Below are positions 9,525 through 18,760 of a stretch of DNA of 64,000 bases, piece by piece. Under the pieces are notes generated by a model. The model saw only the letters and a program-made list of their open reading frames with translations. It was not told where the DNA came from and made no database searches. Within the stretch, counting starts at the first letter, position 1; the number at the start of each line of letters is the position of its first letter. The translations under genes and the position numbers were made by a program. The stretch comes from Rhizobiaceae bacterium (GTDB lineage Bacteria > Pseudomonadota > Alphaproteobacteria > Rhizobiales > Rhizobiaceae): NCBI GenBank assembly GCA_023953835.1, contig JAMLJB010000001.1:3693501-3757500 (forward strand), read 5' to 3'.

Positions 9525-10006
9525 GCCGCCTCCTTCCCTATCCGCTGCTGACCGCCTCGCTGCTGCTGATGTGGCTGCTGCTCAATGGCGCGACGCTCGG
9601 CCACCTTGTCCTCGGCCTGCCGATTGCCATGTTCGCAAGCTGGACCATGGCGTCTTTGCAGCCGTCCCGGCCGCGCATACGCCGCTGGAGCGCAATCCCC
9701 CGGCTGCTCGGCCTGGTCTCGGCCGACATCGTGAAATCCAACATCGCGGTGGCGCGGCTGGTCCTTTCGGCCCCGATCTCGACGTCGCGCTCGGGTTTCA
9801 TCTTGATCCCCCTGACAGTGGCAGACAGGACCGCGCTCGCGATGCTGGCCTGCATACTCACCGCCACACCCGGCACGGCATGGGTGGAGTATCGTTCGCG
9901 CAAGAGCCTCCTCCTGCTTCATGTCCTCGATGTCGGCGATGAACAACACTGGCTGGACCTTGTGCAGGACCGCTACGAGCCGCTGCTGCTGGAGATCTTC
10001 GAATGA
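9521..10006 (+). CDS. mrpE: Mrp antiporter subunit E
   Basis: This 161-residue protein has two or three N-terminal membrane helices followed by a cytoplasmic domain with LSAPISTSRSGFILIPL and the conserved TATPGTAWVEY stretch of MrpE/MnhE. It is a small structural subunit of the antiporter. The start at 9521 overlaps the mrpD stop (ATGA). The end overlaps mrpF in the same way. Confidence 0.9.
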   Translation: MSRLLPYPLLTASLLLMWLLLNGATLGHLVLGLPIAMFASWTMASLQPSRPRIRRWSAIPRLLGLVSADIVKSNIAVARLVLSAPISTSRSGFILIPLTVADRTALAMLACILTATPGTAWVEYRSRKSLLLLHVLDVGDEQHWLDLVQDRYEPLLLEIFE

Positions 10007-10284
10007 GCTTCACGCTTCTCTACTGGTCGCTCACGATTTCGCACTGGCTGTTGCTGGCCGCCATGGCCTGCTGCCTTGCGCGGCTCGTCTATGGCCCGCG
10101 CGCGCAAGATCGCGTGCTGGCCTTCGACGCGCTTTACGTCGCCACGATGCTGTTCATGCTCAGCCTCGGCATCGCCACGCGCAGCACCTTTTTCTTCGAC
10201 GCCGCGCTCGTCATCGCGCTGCTCGGTTTCATTTCGACCGCGGCGCTCGCGAAATTCCTGATGCGGGGAGAAGTCATCGAATGA
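10003..10284 (+). CDS. mrpF: Mrp antiporter subunit F
   Basis: This 93-residue protein has three hydrophobic helices. RLVYGPRAQDRVLAFD after the first helix is the conserved MrpF/MnhF loop. It is coupled by ATGA overlaps to mrpE upstream and mrpG downstream. Confidence 0.9.
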   Translation: MSFTLLYWSLTISHWLLLAAMACCLARLVYGPRAQDRVLAFDALYVATMLFMLSLGIATRSTFFFDAALVIALLGFISTAALAKFLMRGEVIE

Positions 10285-10628
10285 GCGACCCGACCGACCT
10301 GCCGCTGTGGGCGGCGATACTCATTTCCCTGTTTCTCGTGCTCGGCTCCGCAATCACCCTGCTCGGCGCCATCGGCCTGCTGCGATTCCGCAATTTCTAC
10401 CAGCGCCTGCATGCGCCGACGCTCGGTACGACGTTCGGAGCCGGCGGAATATTGATCTCATCGATCATCTTTTCGCAGATGACCGAATCACGGCCGGTCC
10501 TGCACGAGCTTCTGATCGCCGCATTCGTAACCGTGACCACGCCGGTCACGCTGATGCTGCTCGGTCGCGCAGCGCTATTCCGGGATCGCACCGAGAAGAA
10601 CGACATCGTGCCTCCGTTTCAACCATGA
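10281..10628 (+). CDS. mrpG: Mrp antiporter subunit G
   Basis: This 115-residue protein has three membrane helices. The segment GLLRFRNFYQRLHAPT followed by a glycine-rich helix is diagnostic of MrpG/MnhG. It is the last gene of the operon and overlaps mrpF by ATGA. About 155 bases follow before the TRAP transporter genes. Confidence 0.9.
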   Translation: MSDPTDLPLWAAILISLFLVLGSAITLLGAIGLLRFRNFYQRLHAPTLGTTFGAGGILISSIIFSQMTESRPVLHELLIAAFVTVTTPVTLMLLGRAALFRDRTEKNDIVPPFQP

Positions 10629-10783
10629 CTTTCGTTGACTTGTCTCCACATATTTTAGCCGTATCTTACTGGCGACAGGTTGCTGGCTGTGCTCTAAGCG
10701 CCTGAAATGATCGGTGCCGGCGGTTGGGGAACTCGCCGGACAAACGATCGAAGTGAGCACTGGAAGACAAGGGAGGAATGGAG

Positions 10784-11368
10784 ATGGCGGGTTTACTCGC
10801 GCTTTCCCGCGCCATTGATGCGTTCAACGAGTTTATCGGCAAATGGGTAAGCTGGCTGATCCTGCTGTCCATCCTCATCAGCGCCATAAACGCCGTCATA
10901 CGCAAGGTGTTCAGCGTTTCCTCAAACGCCTGGCTTGAGGCGCAGTGGTATCTTTTCGGGGCCGCCTTCCTGCTCGCCGCCGCCTATACGCTCAAGCAGA
11001 ACGAGCACATCCGCATCGACATTGTGTACGGCATGTTTTCGCGGCGGATCCAGCACTGGATCGATCTGCTGGGGCATCTCTTCTTCCTGATGCCGTTCGT
11101 ACTGCTGATGATCTACTATTTCGTCCCCTATTTCCTGCTCTCCTTCAGGACAGGCGAAGTGTCCACCAATGCCGGCGGCCTCATCATCTGGCCTGCAAAG
11201 GCGCTGCTGCTGGTGGGCTTCACCCTTCTCGCCCTTCAGGGCGTTTCCGAGATCATCAAGAAAATCGCGATCATGCGAGGGGACATGGAGGACCCCAATC
11301 CGTTCATTTCGGCGCATGAAGCGGCGGAGCTTGAAGGCCAGGCACTCGCCAAGGAGATCAAGTCATGA
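10784..11368 (+). CDS. TRAP transporter small permease (DctQ-like)
   Basis: This protein of about 194 residues has four hydrophobic helices and conserved DctQ features (SNAWLEAQWYLFGAAFLLAA, then LKQNEHIRIDIVYG). It is the small membrane subunit of a tripartite ATP-independent periplasmic transporter. Two ATGs are possible, at 10778 and 10784. The GGGAGG at 10771-10776 is only one base from the first but seven from the second, so 10784 is preferred. It overlaps the large permease gene by ATGA. No periplasmic binding protein (DctP) gene is next to it in this window. Confidence 0.88.
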   Translation: MAGLLALSRAIDAFNEFIGKWVSWLILLSILISAINAVIRKVFSVSSNAWLEAQWYLFGAAFLLAAAYTLKQNEHIRIDIVYGMFSRRIQHWIDLLGHLFFLMPFVLLMIYYFVPYFLLSFRTGEVSTNAGGLIIWPAKALLLVGFTLLALQGVSEIIKKIAIMRGDMEDPNPFISAHEAAELEGQALAKEIKS

Positions 11369-13182
11369 TCGAGTTCATCGCCACGAACATGGCGCCGATC
11401 ATGTTCTGCTCCCTCATCGTATTCCTGCTGATCGGCTATCCGGTGGCCTTTGCGCTGGCCGCCAACGGCCTGCTCTTCTTCTTCATCGGGGTGGAACTCG
11501 CGCCCATTTCGAACGGCACCATCAATCTGAGCTGGAACCTGCTCTACGCGCTGCCGGAACGCTTCTACGGCGGCGTCATGGCCAACGAAACGCTGCTGGC
11601 CATCCCTTTCTTCACCTTCATGGGCATCGTGCTCGAACGATCCGGCATGGCCGAGGACCTGCTCGACACGATCGGCCAGTTGTTCGGTCCGATTCGCGGC
11701 GGCCTCGCCTATGCCGTCATCTTCGTCGGCGCGCTGCTGGCGGCGACCACGGGCGTGGTGGCGGCATCGGTCATTGCGATGGGCCTGATTTCTCTGCCGA
11801 TCATGCTGCGCTACGGTTACGACCGGCGACTCGCCTCCGGCGTGATCGCAGCCTCCGGGACGCTGGCGCAGATCATTCCGCCCTCGCTGGTGCTGATCGT
11901 GCTGGCGGACCAGTTGGGCCGCTCGGTCGGCGACATGTACAAGGGCGCGCTCATACCCGGCCTGATCCTGACCGCGATCTATATGGGCTACATCCTGATC
12001 ATGTCGATCATCCGGCCCAAATCCATGCCGGCGCTGCCGCCGGAGGCGCGCACGCTCGGCTCGGGCGTGCTTTCGCTGCTGGTCGCGCTTGTGGCCGCGG
12101 GTGCATTCGCCTATGCCGCGCACATCTACCTCGCCCCGATGCATGGCGAGAACGCCGACATTCTCGGCGCAACCGTCGGCGTGATCGTGATCTATGTCGC
12201 AGCGCTGATCGACCGCACCTCCGGTCTCGGCTTGATGTCGCGGCTCGCGCAGCAGGTCATCATCGTGCTGATCCCGCCGCTTGCGCTGATCTTCCTCGTG
12301 CTCGGCACGATTTTCCTCGGCATCGCCACGCCTACGGAAGGCGGTGCGATGGGAGCCGTCGGCGCGCTCATCATGGCGGCGGCGAAGGGAAGGCTCAATC
12401 TCGACGTGGTGCAGCAGGCGCTTGCGGCCACGACGCGGCTATCGGCCTTCGTCATGTTCATCCTGATCGGCGCGCGCGTCTTTTCCCTGACATTCTACGG
12501 GGTCAACGGGCATTTGTGGGTCGAGCACCTGCTGACCTCCCTGCCCGGCGGCGAGATCGGCTTCCTGATCGCCGTCAACGTGCTGGTGTTCTTCCTCGCC
12601 TTCTTCCTGGACTTCTTCGAGCTGGCCTTCATCATCGTGCCGCTGCTTGCGCCCGCTGCCGACAAGCTCGGCATCGACCTGATCTGGTTCGGCGTGTTGC
12701 TCGGCGTGAACATGCAGACGAGCTTCATGCACCCGCCATTTGGCTTCGCGCTCTTTTATCTGCGATCGGTCGCGGCGCGCGCGCCTTACATCGACCGCGT
12801 GACGAAGCTGCGCACCGAGCCTGTGACCACCGGCCAAATCTATTGGGGCGCGGTGCCTTTCGTCTTCATTCAGGTGCTCATGGTCGCGCTGGTCATCATG
12901 TTTCCGCAGATGGTCATGCACTACAAGGGCAAGGTCGTGGACCCGTCCACCATCGACATCAAGATACCCGACCTTCCCGGATTCGGAGCGCCTGCGGGCG
13001 GCAACGGAGCGCCCCCTGCTCCCGGCTTCGACCTCAACACGCCGCCGGCAATCGGCGGCGGGCAATCGGGAGCCGCGCCGCAGCCGAACACGAACGATCT
13101 GTCGTCGCCACCCGACATGGGCGGCGGCAACCAGTCCGCTCCGCCGGCAAACGACCTGACGAAGCCACCGAGCTTCAACTGA
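11365..13182 (+). CDS. TRAP transporter large permease (DctM-like) with long Pro/Gly/Asn tail
   Basis: This 605-residue polytopic protein carries the DctM core: GGLAYAVIFVGALLAATTGV and the later GTIFLGIATPTEGGAMGAVG and MHPPFGFALFYLR segments. It is longer than classic DctM because of an extra pair of helices in the middle (about residues 235-300), a feature of the mannitol/chloroaromatic subgroup. A 50-residue hydrophilic tail at the end is rich in Pro, Gly and Asn with repeated N-D-L and P-P motifs. Translation is coupled to the small subunit. The substrate is unknown, and the tail has no clear counterpart in the family core. Confidence 0.88.
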   Translation: MIEFIATNMAPIMFCSLIVFLLIGYPVAFALAANGLLFFFIGVELAPISNGTINLSWNLLYALPERFYGGVMANETLLAIPFFTFMGIVLERSGMAEDLLDTIGQLFGPIRGGLAYAVIFVGALLAATTGVVAASVIAMGLISLPIMLRYGYDRRLASGVIAASGTLAQIIPPSLVLIVLADQLGRSVGDMYKGALIPGLILTAIYMGYILIMSIIRPKSMPALPPEARTLGSGVLSLLVALVAAGAFAYAAHIYLAPMHGENADILGATVGVIVIYVAALIDRTSGLGLMSRLAQQVIIVLIPPLALIFLVLGTIFLGIATPTEGGAMGAVGALIMAAAKGRLNLDVVQQALAATTRLSAFVMFILIGARVFSLTFYGVNGHLWVEHLLTSLPGGEIGFLIAVNVLVFFLAFFLDFFELAFIIVPLLAPAADKLGIDLIWFGVLLGVNMQTSFMHPPFGFALFYLRSVAARAPYIDRVTKLRTEPVTTGQIYWGAVPFVFIQVLMVALVIMFPQMVMHYKGKVVDPSTIDIKIPDLPGFGAPAGGNGAPPAPGFDLNTPPAIGGGQSGAAPQPNTNDLSSPPDMGGGNQSAPPANDLTKPPSFN

Positions 13183-13231
13183 CGGAAAAGTGCTGCGGGT
13201 TGCGCGATGCGACCCGCAGTCCTGGAAATGA

Positions 13232-14413
13232 CTATTGAAGATAGTCGTTGGGATCGACGGCCGCGGCGTCCTTGCGAACCTCGAAATGCAGCTTCGGCGT
13301 ATTCGTCGCCGCGCTGACGCCTGAAAGCGCGATGTCCTCGCCGCGCTTGACCTTCTGCCCGCGCTTGACCTTGAGTTCGCTGGCATTGCCGTAGACAGTC
13401 ACAAGGCCGTTCTCGTGGCGCACCAGAACGGTGTTGCCGAAATCCTTGAGCCCGTCGCCCGCATAGATCACGACGCCGTTTTCCGCCGCCTTTACCGGCG
13501 TTCCGGGCGGCACCTGGATGTCGATGCCATCCCGCGCGGTTCCCGACCCCTGGCCGAACCCCGACACAACACGGCCCTTGACCGGCCAGCGCATCTTGCC
13601 AATGCCGGAATCGTCGGGAGCCTCGGCATTGTCCGACTTCGCGGCGTCCGCCACAGCCTTGCCCGAACTCGGCGGGGTGTAGGCGGCGAGCTTCGGCTTA
13701 TCCTGTGTACCCTCCGCCTCCGGTTTCTTCGGAGCTTCGGCGGTCTCAACCGGCTTTGCAGCGGGTGCGGCCTGTTTCGGTGCGGCTGCGACCTTGGCGT
13801 CGCCCGCTCCCGGGATCCTGAGCGTCTGGCCGATACGGACATTCCCGTCCTCGATGCCATTGGCCTGTTTCAGCGCAGCGAGGCTGACGCCGTTCCTGTG
13901 CGCGATTCCTGTCAGTGTGTCGCCGGATTCGACCTTATAGGTGCCGGACGCCGGCTTCGCGGCGCTTTGCGCGACCGCCTTTTTCGTCTCAGCAGCGGAG
14001 GCCGGCAGAGTGCCGAGCGTTGCGGGCTGCTTCTTGACGGTAGCAGCGGCGCCGTCGCGTTCCACCGAGCGGCTGAGCGGATCGATTGGCGGCTGCATCT
14101 GGGCGGTGCGCACCGGCTCTGCGCCCGGAAGCGGCGTCGATGCGGGCTGCGTGCTGCCGCCGGGTGCTGCCAGTTGCGTGCGCTGCACCGCGCCGCCGGA
14201 AGGCGCTGCGGGCGCTTGCGATACCGGATATGTCTCTTCGGAGGGCGCTATCTGTCCGCTGTCGACCGGCTGCGAAGGAGCGGTGGAATATGTGACCAGT
14301 CCGTCGGTGAAGCGCGTTGCGCTCGAACTGCACCCGGCAGCCGTCCCCAGCATCAGCAGTGCGGCGGCCTGTGCCAGGCGAATCCGGCGGTTCTGTACTA
14401 GAATTAAACTCAT
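13232..14413 (-). CDS. nlpD: NlpD-like lipoprotein, LysM plus degenerate M23 (LytM) domain
   Basis: This 393-residue protein has a lipoprotein signal with C28 in LGTAAGC. One LysM peptidoglycan-binding domain lies at about 158-201 (TYKVESGDTLTGIAHRNG). A long Ala/Pro/Lys linker follows, then a C-terminal M23 fold at about 276-393. Zinc-binding residues are partly missing: R294 replaces the usual His before the GIDI loop and N343 replaces the His of the YxH motif, while H376 in LHFEVR remains. It is therefore predicted to activate an amidase rather than to cut peptidoglycan, like E. coli NlpD. It is downstream of serS-surE-pcm on the same strand, the standard alphaproteobacterial order. Confidence 0.85.
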   Translation of the reverse strand: MSLILVQNRRIRLAQAAALLMLGTAAGCSSSATRFTDGLVTYSTAPSQPVDSGQIAPSEETYPVSQAPAAPSGGAVQRTQLAAPGGSTQPASTPLPGAEPVRTAQMQPPIDPLSRSVERDGAAATVKKQPATLGTLPASAAETKKAVAQSAAKPASGTYKVESGDTLTGIAHRNGVSLAALKQANGIEDGNVRIGQTLRIPGAGDAKVAAAPKQAAPAAKPVETAEAPKKPEAEGTQDKPKLAAYTPPSSGKAVADAAKSDNAEAPDDSGIGKMRWPVKGRVVSGFGQGSGTARDGIDIQVPPGTPVKAAENGVVIYAGDGLKDFGNTVLVRHENGLVTVYGNASELKVKRGQKVKRGEDIALSGVSAATNTPKLHFEVRKDAAAVDPNDYLQ

Positions 14414-14455
14414 CGCAAAAAACCCGCGAATACTCGAACCAGATGAGGAGAATTA

Positions 14456-14514
14456 AACCGAGTTAATGTTACCGCCCGGTTAAGACTCGAGTCGCTGCGT
14501 AAATAAACTCGGTT
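14456..14514. repeat. Separated 9-bp inverted repeat between pcm and nlpD-like gene
   Basis: AACCGAGTT (14456-14464) and AACTCGGTT (14506-14514) are perfectly complementary and separated by about 41 bases of A/T-rich sequence. They lie in the 109-base gap upstream of the nlpD-like gene. This could be a regulator site or a loose RNA hairpin after pcm. There is no U-tract, so a classical terminator is unlikely. Confidence 0.3.
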
Positions 14515-14522
14515 GATAAACG

Positions 14523-15170
14523 CTAAATGATCGACGCGAGAGAGCGAGCGATGGGTTGAAATCGCACACGCGCGAAGTCGTCGCGCTCAAAACGGCTGCC
14601 GACCTTGCCGAGACGTGCGAGGTCCTGCTCGTCCTCCGCCGGGCCAATGGGCGCGACCATCACGCCATTGGTGGCGAGTTGATCCACGAAAATGCGCGGC
14701 AGGGTCTCGAAGGCCGCCCACACAACGATCCGGTCAAAGGGACCTTGCGCGGCAAGCCCGTTGGACCCATCGGCATGGCGCACGGTCACGCCGCTCAGTT
14801 GCAGCGCCTCGAAGCGCTGCTTGGCGTTCTCGCAAAGCGTCCTGTAGCGGTCGACAGTCGTGACGCGGGCCGACAGGCGCGCCATCAGCGCCGCCGTGTA
14901 GCCCGTGCCGGTGCCGATCTCCAGCACGCGGTGCGCAGGTTCGATGTTGAGAGCGGCGATCACCGCCGCCTGAAGATCGACGCCTTCGATGGCTTCGCCG
15001 CATTCAATCGGCACCATACGGTCGGACCAGGCGCAATCTTCCCATTGCGGCGGCAGGAACAGGCCCCTCGGGGTCGTTTCAAAAGCTGTGGCAAGCTCCT
15101 TCGGCAGGCGTCCGCGCTGGCGTAGGAAGAAAGCCGCCAAACCTTCCCGACCCGCCGTCTGCTTGCTCAT
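14523..15170 (-). CDS. pcm: Protein-L-isoaspartate O-methyltransferase
   Basis: This 215-residue SAM-dependent enzyme methylates isoaspartyl residues so that damaged proteins can be repaired. The SAM motif I is [17 protein letters not shown]. The PCMT-specific segments [11 protein letters not shown] (substrate side) and [13 protein letters not shown] follow. The length is typical. The gene start overlaps the surE stop by four bases. This is the third gene of the serS-surE-pcm-nlpD run. Confidence 0.92.
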   Translation of the reverse strand: MSKQTAGREGLAAFFLRQRGRLPKELATAFETTPRGLFLPPQWEDCAWSDRMVPIECGEAIEGVDLQAAVIAALNIEPAHRVLEIGTGTGYTAALMARLSARVTTVDRYRTLCENAKQRFEALQLSGVTVRHADGSNGLAAQGPFDRIVVWAAFETLPRIFVDQLATNGVMVAPIGPAEDEQDLARLGKVGSRFERDDFARVRFQPIARSLASII

Positions 15171-15925
15171 CCAAGAACCTCGCTCAATTGCCGGCGCAAG
15201 TTATGAGCCGTCAGATCAAGCTGCAAGGGCGTGACGGATACCTTCTTTTGGCGAATGGCGTGAACGTCCGTTCCCTCGGTGACTTCCGTGGGCGCGCGTC
15301 CGAACCGCAGCCAGAAATAAGGCAGGCCCCGACCGTCGCGCCGTTCATCGATCCACATTGCGTGGGCAAGGCGACCCTGGGCCGTAACCTCCGTCCCCTT
15401 CACCTCCTGCGGCTGGCAGTTGGGAAAATTGACGTTGAGGAGGACACCATCGGGAAGCTCCATGCCGATCAGCTTGTCGAGCAGTTCCGGCGCCAACGCT
15501 TCGGCGGTTTCGTAAGGGACGATGCGCTCGTCATGCTCGACCGAATAGGCCTGGCTGAGCGCGATGGAGCGAATGCCCAGCATCGCGCCTTCGATTGCGC
15601 CCGCAACCGTCCCGGAATAGGTCACGTCATCCGCGATGTTGGAACCGGAATTGACGCCCGACAGGATAAGGTCCGGCGGTTCGGGCATGAGCTTGCGCAC
15701 ACCCATGATCACGCAATCGGTCGGCGTGCCGCGCAGCGCATAGTGCTTCTCCCCGATGCGGCGCAGGCGCAACGGATCGGACAGCGAAAGCGAATGCGCA
15801 AAGCCGGACTGGTCGAATTCCGGCGCGACCACCCAAACATCGTCAGTGAAATGGCGCGCGATGCGCTCAAGGCAGGCTATGCCTTCGGCATTGATGCCGT
15901 CGTCGTTGGTCAGCAATATGCGCAT
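15167..15925 (-). CDS. surE: 5'/3'-nucleotidase SurE
   Basis: This 252-residue protein is a metal-dependent phosphatase of nucleoside monophosphates. The metal-binding N-terminus is [14 protein letters not shown], and the second conserved block is [20 protein letters not shown]. The length matches the family. It starts five bases after the serS stop and overlaps pcm by ATGA, so all three are probably one transcript. Confidence 0.94.
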   Translation of the reverse strand: MRILLTNDDGINAEGIACLERIARHFTDDVWVVAPEFDQSGFAHSLSLSDPLRLRRIGEKHYALRGTPTDCVIMGVRKLMPEPPDLILSGVNSGSNIADDVTYSGTVAGAIEGAMLGIRSIALSQAYSVEHDERIVPYETAEALAPELLDKLIGMELPDGVLLNVNFPNCQPQEVKGTEVTAQGRLAHAMWIDERRDGRGLPYFWLRFGRAPTEVTEGTDVHAIRQKKVSVTPLQLDLTAHNLRRQLSEVLG

Positions 15926-15930
15926 TGGAA

Positions 15931-17235
15931 TCAGGGCCTTTCGATCTTTTCAAGCCCGCCCATATAAGGCCGCAGCACGTCGGGGATTGTGACGCTTCCG
16001 TCCGGGTTCTGATAATTTTCGAGCACGGCGATCAGCGCGCGGCCCACCGCCACGCCGGAGCCGTTCAGCGTGTGCACGAACCTCGTCTGGCGCGTCTCGC
16101 GCGTTTTGTAGCGCGCCTCCATGCGGCGCGCCTGGAAGTCGCCGCAAACCGAGCAGGACGAAATCTCGCGATAGGCATTCTGGCCGGGCAGCCACACCTC
16201 GATGTCATATGTCTTGCGCGCGCCGAAACCCATGTCACCCGTGCACAGCACCACCGTGCGGAACGGCAGGCCAAGGCGTTTCAGCACCTCCTCCGCGCAT
16301 TGCGTCATGCGCTCATGTTCGGCGAGCGAGCTTTCCTGATCCGTGATCGAGACAAGTTCGACCTTGTAGAACTGGTGCTGGCGCAGCATGCCGCGCGTGT
16401 CGCGCCCGGCGGAACCCGCCTCCGAACGGAAGCAGGGCGTCAGCGCGGTAAAGCGCAGCGGCAGCTTTTCCTCCGCGAGAATTTCCTCGCGCACGAGATT
16501 GGTGAGTGGCACCTCGGCGGTCGGAATGAGGCCGAGGCGGCTGTCGCCATGGGGCACGAAAAACAGGTCCTCCTCGAATTTCGGCAATTGATTGGTGCCG
16601 AAAAGGATCGGATCGCGCACGAGCAGCGGCGGCGACACTTCCTGATAGCCGTGCTCCGTCGTGTGCAGGTCGAGCATGAACTGGCCGAGCGCGCGCTCAA
16701 GCCGCGCGATCTGGCCTTTCAGCACGGTGAACCGCGCGCCGGACAGCTTCGCGCCCGCTTCGAAATCCATCATTCCGAGCGCTTCGCCGATCTCGAAATG
16801 CTCCTTCGAGGCAAATGACCTCATCTCGGCCTGACCGACGCGGCGAACCTCCACATTGTCATGCTCGTCGCGACCGACCGGAACGTCGGCAAGCGGCAGG
16901 TTGGGAATGCTCGCCAACGCGTTTTCAAGCGCCGCGTCGAACTCGCGTTCTCGCGCCTCTGCGCTGGAGAGAAACGCCTTGATCGCGTTCACTTCCTGCT
17001 TCAGTTCCTCGGCGCGCTTCATGTCGCCCGAGCGCATCGAATTGCCGATTTCCTTTGAGGCGGCGTTGCGGCGCTCCTGCCGCACCTGCAATTCGCCAAG
17101 ATGAGCGCGGCGCGCCTCGTCGAGGTCGAGCAGACCAGCGACCGTCGATTGCGCGGCTTCCGGCGAATTGCCCCGCTTGACCAGTGCTTCGATCAGCGCG
17201 TCCGGTTTCTCGCGAATCCATTTGATATCGAGCAT
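15931..17235 (-). CDS. serS: Seryl-tRNA synthetase
   Basis: This 434-residue class II synthetase charges tRNA-Ser. The N-terminal 110 residues form the long tRNA-binding helical arm, rich in charged residues ([16 protein letters not shown]). Motif 2 is [20 protein letters not shown] and motif 3 is [19 protein letters not shown]. The start [12 protein letters not shown] is canonical for SerS. It is the promoter-proximal gene of serS-surE-pcm-nlpD. In many relatives tatABC precedes it, but here a divergent pterin-reductase gene does. Confidence 0.95.
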   Translation of the reverse strand: MLDIKWIREKPDALIEALVKRGNSPEAAQSTVAGLLDLDEARRAHLGELQVRQERRNAASKEIGNSMRSGDMKRAEELKQEVNAIKAFLSSAEAREREFDAALENALASIPNLPLADVPVGRDEHDNVEVRRVGQAEMRSFASKEHFEIGEALGMMDFEAGAKLSGARFTVLKGQIARLERALGQFMLDLHTTEHGYQEVSPPLLVRDPILFGTNQLPKFEEDLFFVPHGDSRLGLIPTAEVPLTNLVREEILAEEKLPLRFTALTPCFRSEAGSAGRDTRGMLRQHQFYKVELVSITDQESSLAEHERMTQCAEEVLKRLGLPFRTVVLCTGDMGFGARKTYDIEVWLPGQNAYREISSCSVCGDFQARRMEARYKTRETRQTRFVHTLNGSGVAVGRALIAVLENYQNPDGSVTIPDVLRPYMGGLEKIERP

Positions 17236-17394
17236 TTCTTATGACTTCCATTGCGAAGCGATGAGGCGGTGACGGGGTAAACCGCCTCGGCAGCGGACGC
17301 AAGTCGCGATAGCAAAATGGCCTGCGTTCTCAATAGATGTGCGCGCGCCATCATGCGGTCTGGACAGTTGGCCGCGCTTCGGCAAAACAGGATC

Positions 17395-18156
17395 ATGAGC
17401 AATTCGGCGGCACGTCCAATCTGTCTCGTAACTGGTGGCGCGCGACGCATCGGCAGGGCGATCCTGACCGAAATGGCGCGCGATTTCGACCTCGCCATCC
17501 ATGCCAACCGCTCCGTCGGGGAAGCGCGCGAATTGGCCGCGACGCTTGCGGCCACAGGCTGTCGTGCTGACGTCTTTCAGGCCGATTTCTCTGACCCGAA
17601 CAGCGCATCCGCGCTGGTCGGCTCCGTCGCCGAGCGGTTCGGACGCCTCGACCTTGTGGTCAATTCGGCCTCCGCTTTCGATTTCGATACGCCGTCCAGC
17701 TTCGACGCCGGGCAGATGCAGCGCATTCTTTCCGTCAACCTCGTTGCCCAGATGATGGTCGCGCAAGCGCTTGGCCGCATGGGGAGTGCCGAAGCGACGC
17801 TCGTGAACATGCTGGACAACAAGGTCTTTTCGCCGAACCCCGATTTTTTCAGCTACAGCCTCGCCAAGTTTGCGCTGAAAAGCGCCATCGACATGCTTGC
17901 CATGCACTATCGTGGCAGGATGCGCGTGTGCGGCATCGCGCCCGGTGTGACCTTGCCGAGCGGCGACCAGACCGAAGCCAATTTCGAGAAAAGCTGGCGG
18001 CACTCGCTGACCGGCACGGGGGCTACCCCCGAGCAGATTGCCCGCACGGTTCGCTTCATCTGGGAGACCCCTTCCCTCAATGCCGAAATCATCGTGCTCG
18101 ACGGCGGCCAGCGGCTGATGTCGCTCGAACGCGACGTGGCTTTCGTGGTGGAGTGA
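17395..18156 (+). CDS. SDR-family reductase, FolM/pteridine reductase-like
   Basis: This 253-residue short-chain dehydrogenase has the nucleotide-binding motif TGGARRIG, the active-site YSLAK (Tyr-x-x-x-Lys) and NSASAF at the end of beta-4. The TGxxRRIG form, with Arg after the glycines, is characteristic of NADPH-preferring pteridine reductases such as FolM. It lies three bases upstream of a dihydroneopterin aldolase gene, which supports a role in pterin or folate metabolism. The start at 17395 (MSNSAARPICLVTGG) puts the Rossmann motif at the expected distance from the N-terminus. A role outside folate synthesis is possible. Confidence 0.75.
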   Translation: MSNSAARPICLVTGGARRIGRAILTEMARDFDLAIHANRSVGEARELAATLAATGCRADVFQADFSDPNSASALVGSVAERFGRLDLVVNSASAFDFDTPSSFDAGQMQRILSVNLVAQMMVAQALGRMGSAEATLVNMLDNKVFSPNPDFFSYSLAKFALKSAIDMLAMHYRGRMRVCGIAPGVTLPSGDQTEANFEKSWRHSLTGTGATPEQIARTVRFIWETPSLNAEIIVLDGGQRLMSLERDVAFVVE

Positions 18157-18159
18157 CCC

Positions 18160-18516
18160 ATGCGACTTCGCAAGACGATCCTGCTCCGCGACCTGGAACT
18201 GAACCTTTCCATTGGCGTCCACGAGCATGAGAAGATAAGGCCGCAGCGCCTCCTCGTCTCCGTGGAGGCTACGCTGGATGCCGCGCAGGCCGAAGGCGAC
18301 GATCTTGCCGGCACTCTTGACTACGACCGCATCCGGGATTTCGCGAAGCTTCTCGAACTATCCGGCCACATCGAGCTTCAGGAGACGATTGCCCGGCGTA
18401 TCCTGGACTTCGTGCTGTCGAACCCCGGCGTCGTCAGAGCCGTCGTGCAGACCGCAAAACCCGATATATTCGACGATTGCGCCTTTGTCGGCGTGCGGCT
18501 GGAGGCCGATCGTTAA
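18160..18516 (+). CDS. folB: Dihydroneopterin aldolase FolB/FolX-like
   Basis: This 118-residue protein fits the small tetrameric dihydroneopterin aldolase/epimerase family of folate synthesis. Supporting segments are LNLSIGVHEHEK at the N-terminus, TLDYDRIRDF in the middle, and LQETIARRI with the conserved Glu. The C-terminal AVVQTAKPDIFDDC places the usual K-P-D segment. It follows the FolM-like reductase by three bases. Aldolase and epimerase activities cannot be told apart by eye. Confidence 0.85.
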   Translation: MRLRKTILLRDLELNLSIGVHEHEKIRPQRLLVSVEATLDAAQAEGDDLAGTLDYDRIRDFAKLLELSGHIELQETIARRILDFVLSNPGVVRAVVQTAKPDIFDDCAFVGVRLEADR

Positions 18517-18721
18517 AATTCAAGGTAAATTGAAAGTAAACAGACGCCCCATTTTCATTAATGATTTCAATATGTTGCAGAAACGCAACGTCGTATTTCC
18601 GCCGTTTTCTCGCCCGCGAATGACCCTTTTTTCGTTTATGTGCAGCCGTATTTGACGCCCAGATAGGGAACCGTGCAGCAGGCCGGTCATTATCCTCCCA
18701 AGGATGATCGGAATGCTCTAC

Positions 18722-18738
18722 CGCAAAAAGTTTTTGCG
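18722..18738. repeat. Inverted repeat in the leader of the outer-membrane protein gene
   Basis: CGCAAAAAGTTTTTGCG is an 8-bp inverted repeat around one base. It lies eight bases before the AAGGAG ribosome site of the outer-membrane protein gene at 18761. It could fold in the leader RNA or bind a regulator. No partner is indicated. Confidence 0.35.
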
Positions 18739-18760
18739 TCTTTGGCAAGGAGTACAAGAA

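Noticed and set aside
11169-13238. Long plus-strand second frame across the TRAP permease genes
   Set aside because: It overlaps dctQ and dctM in another register, with Arg/His-rich composition; the permease frames carry the family motifs.
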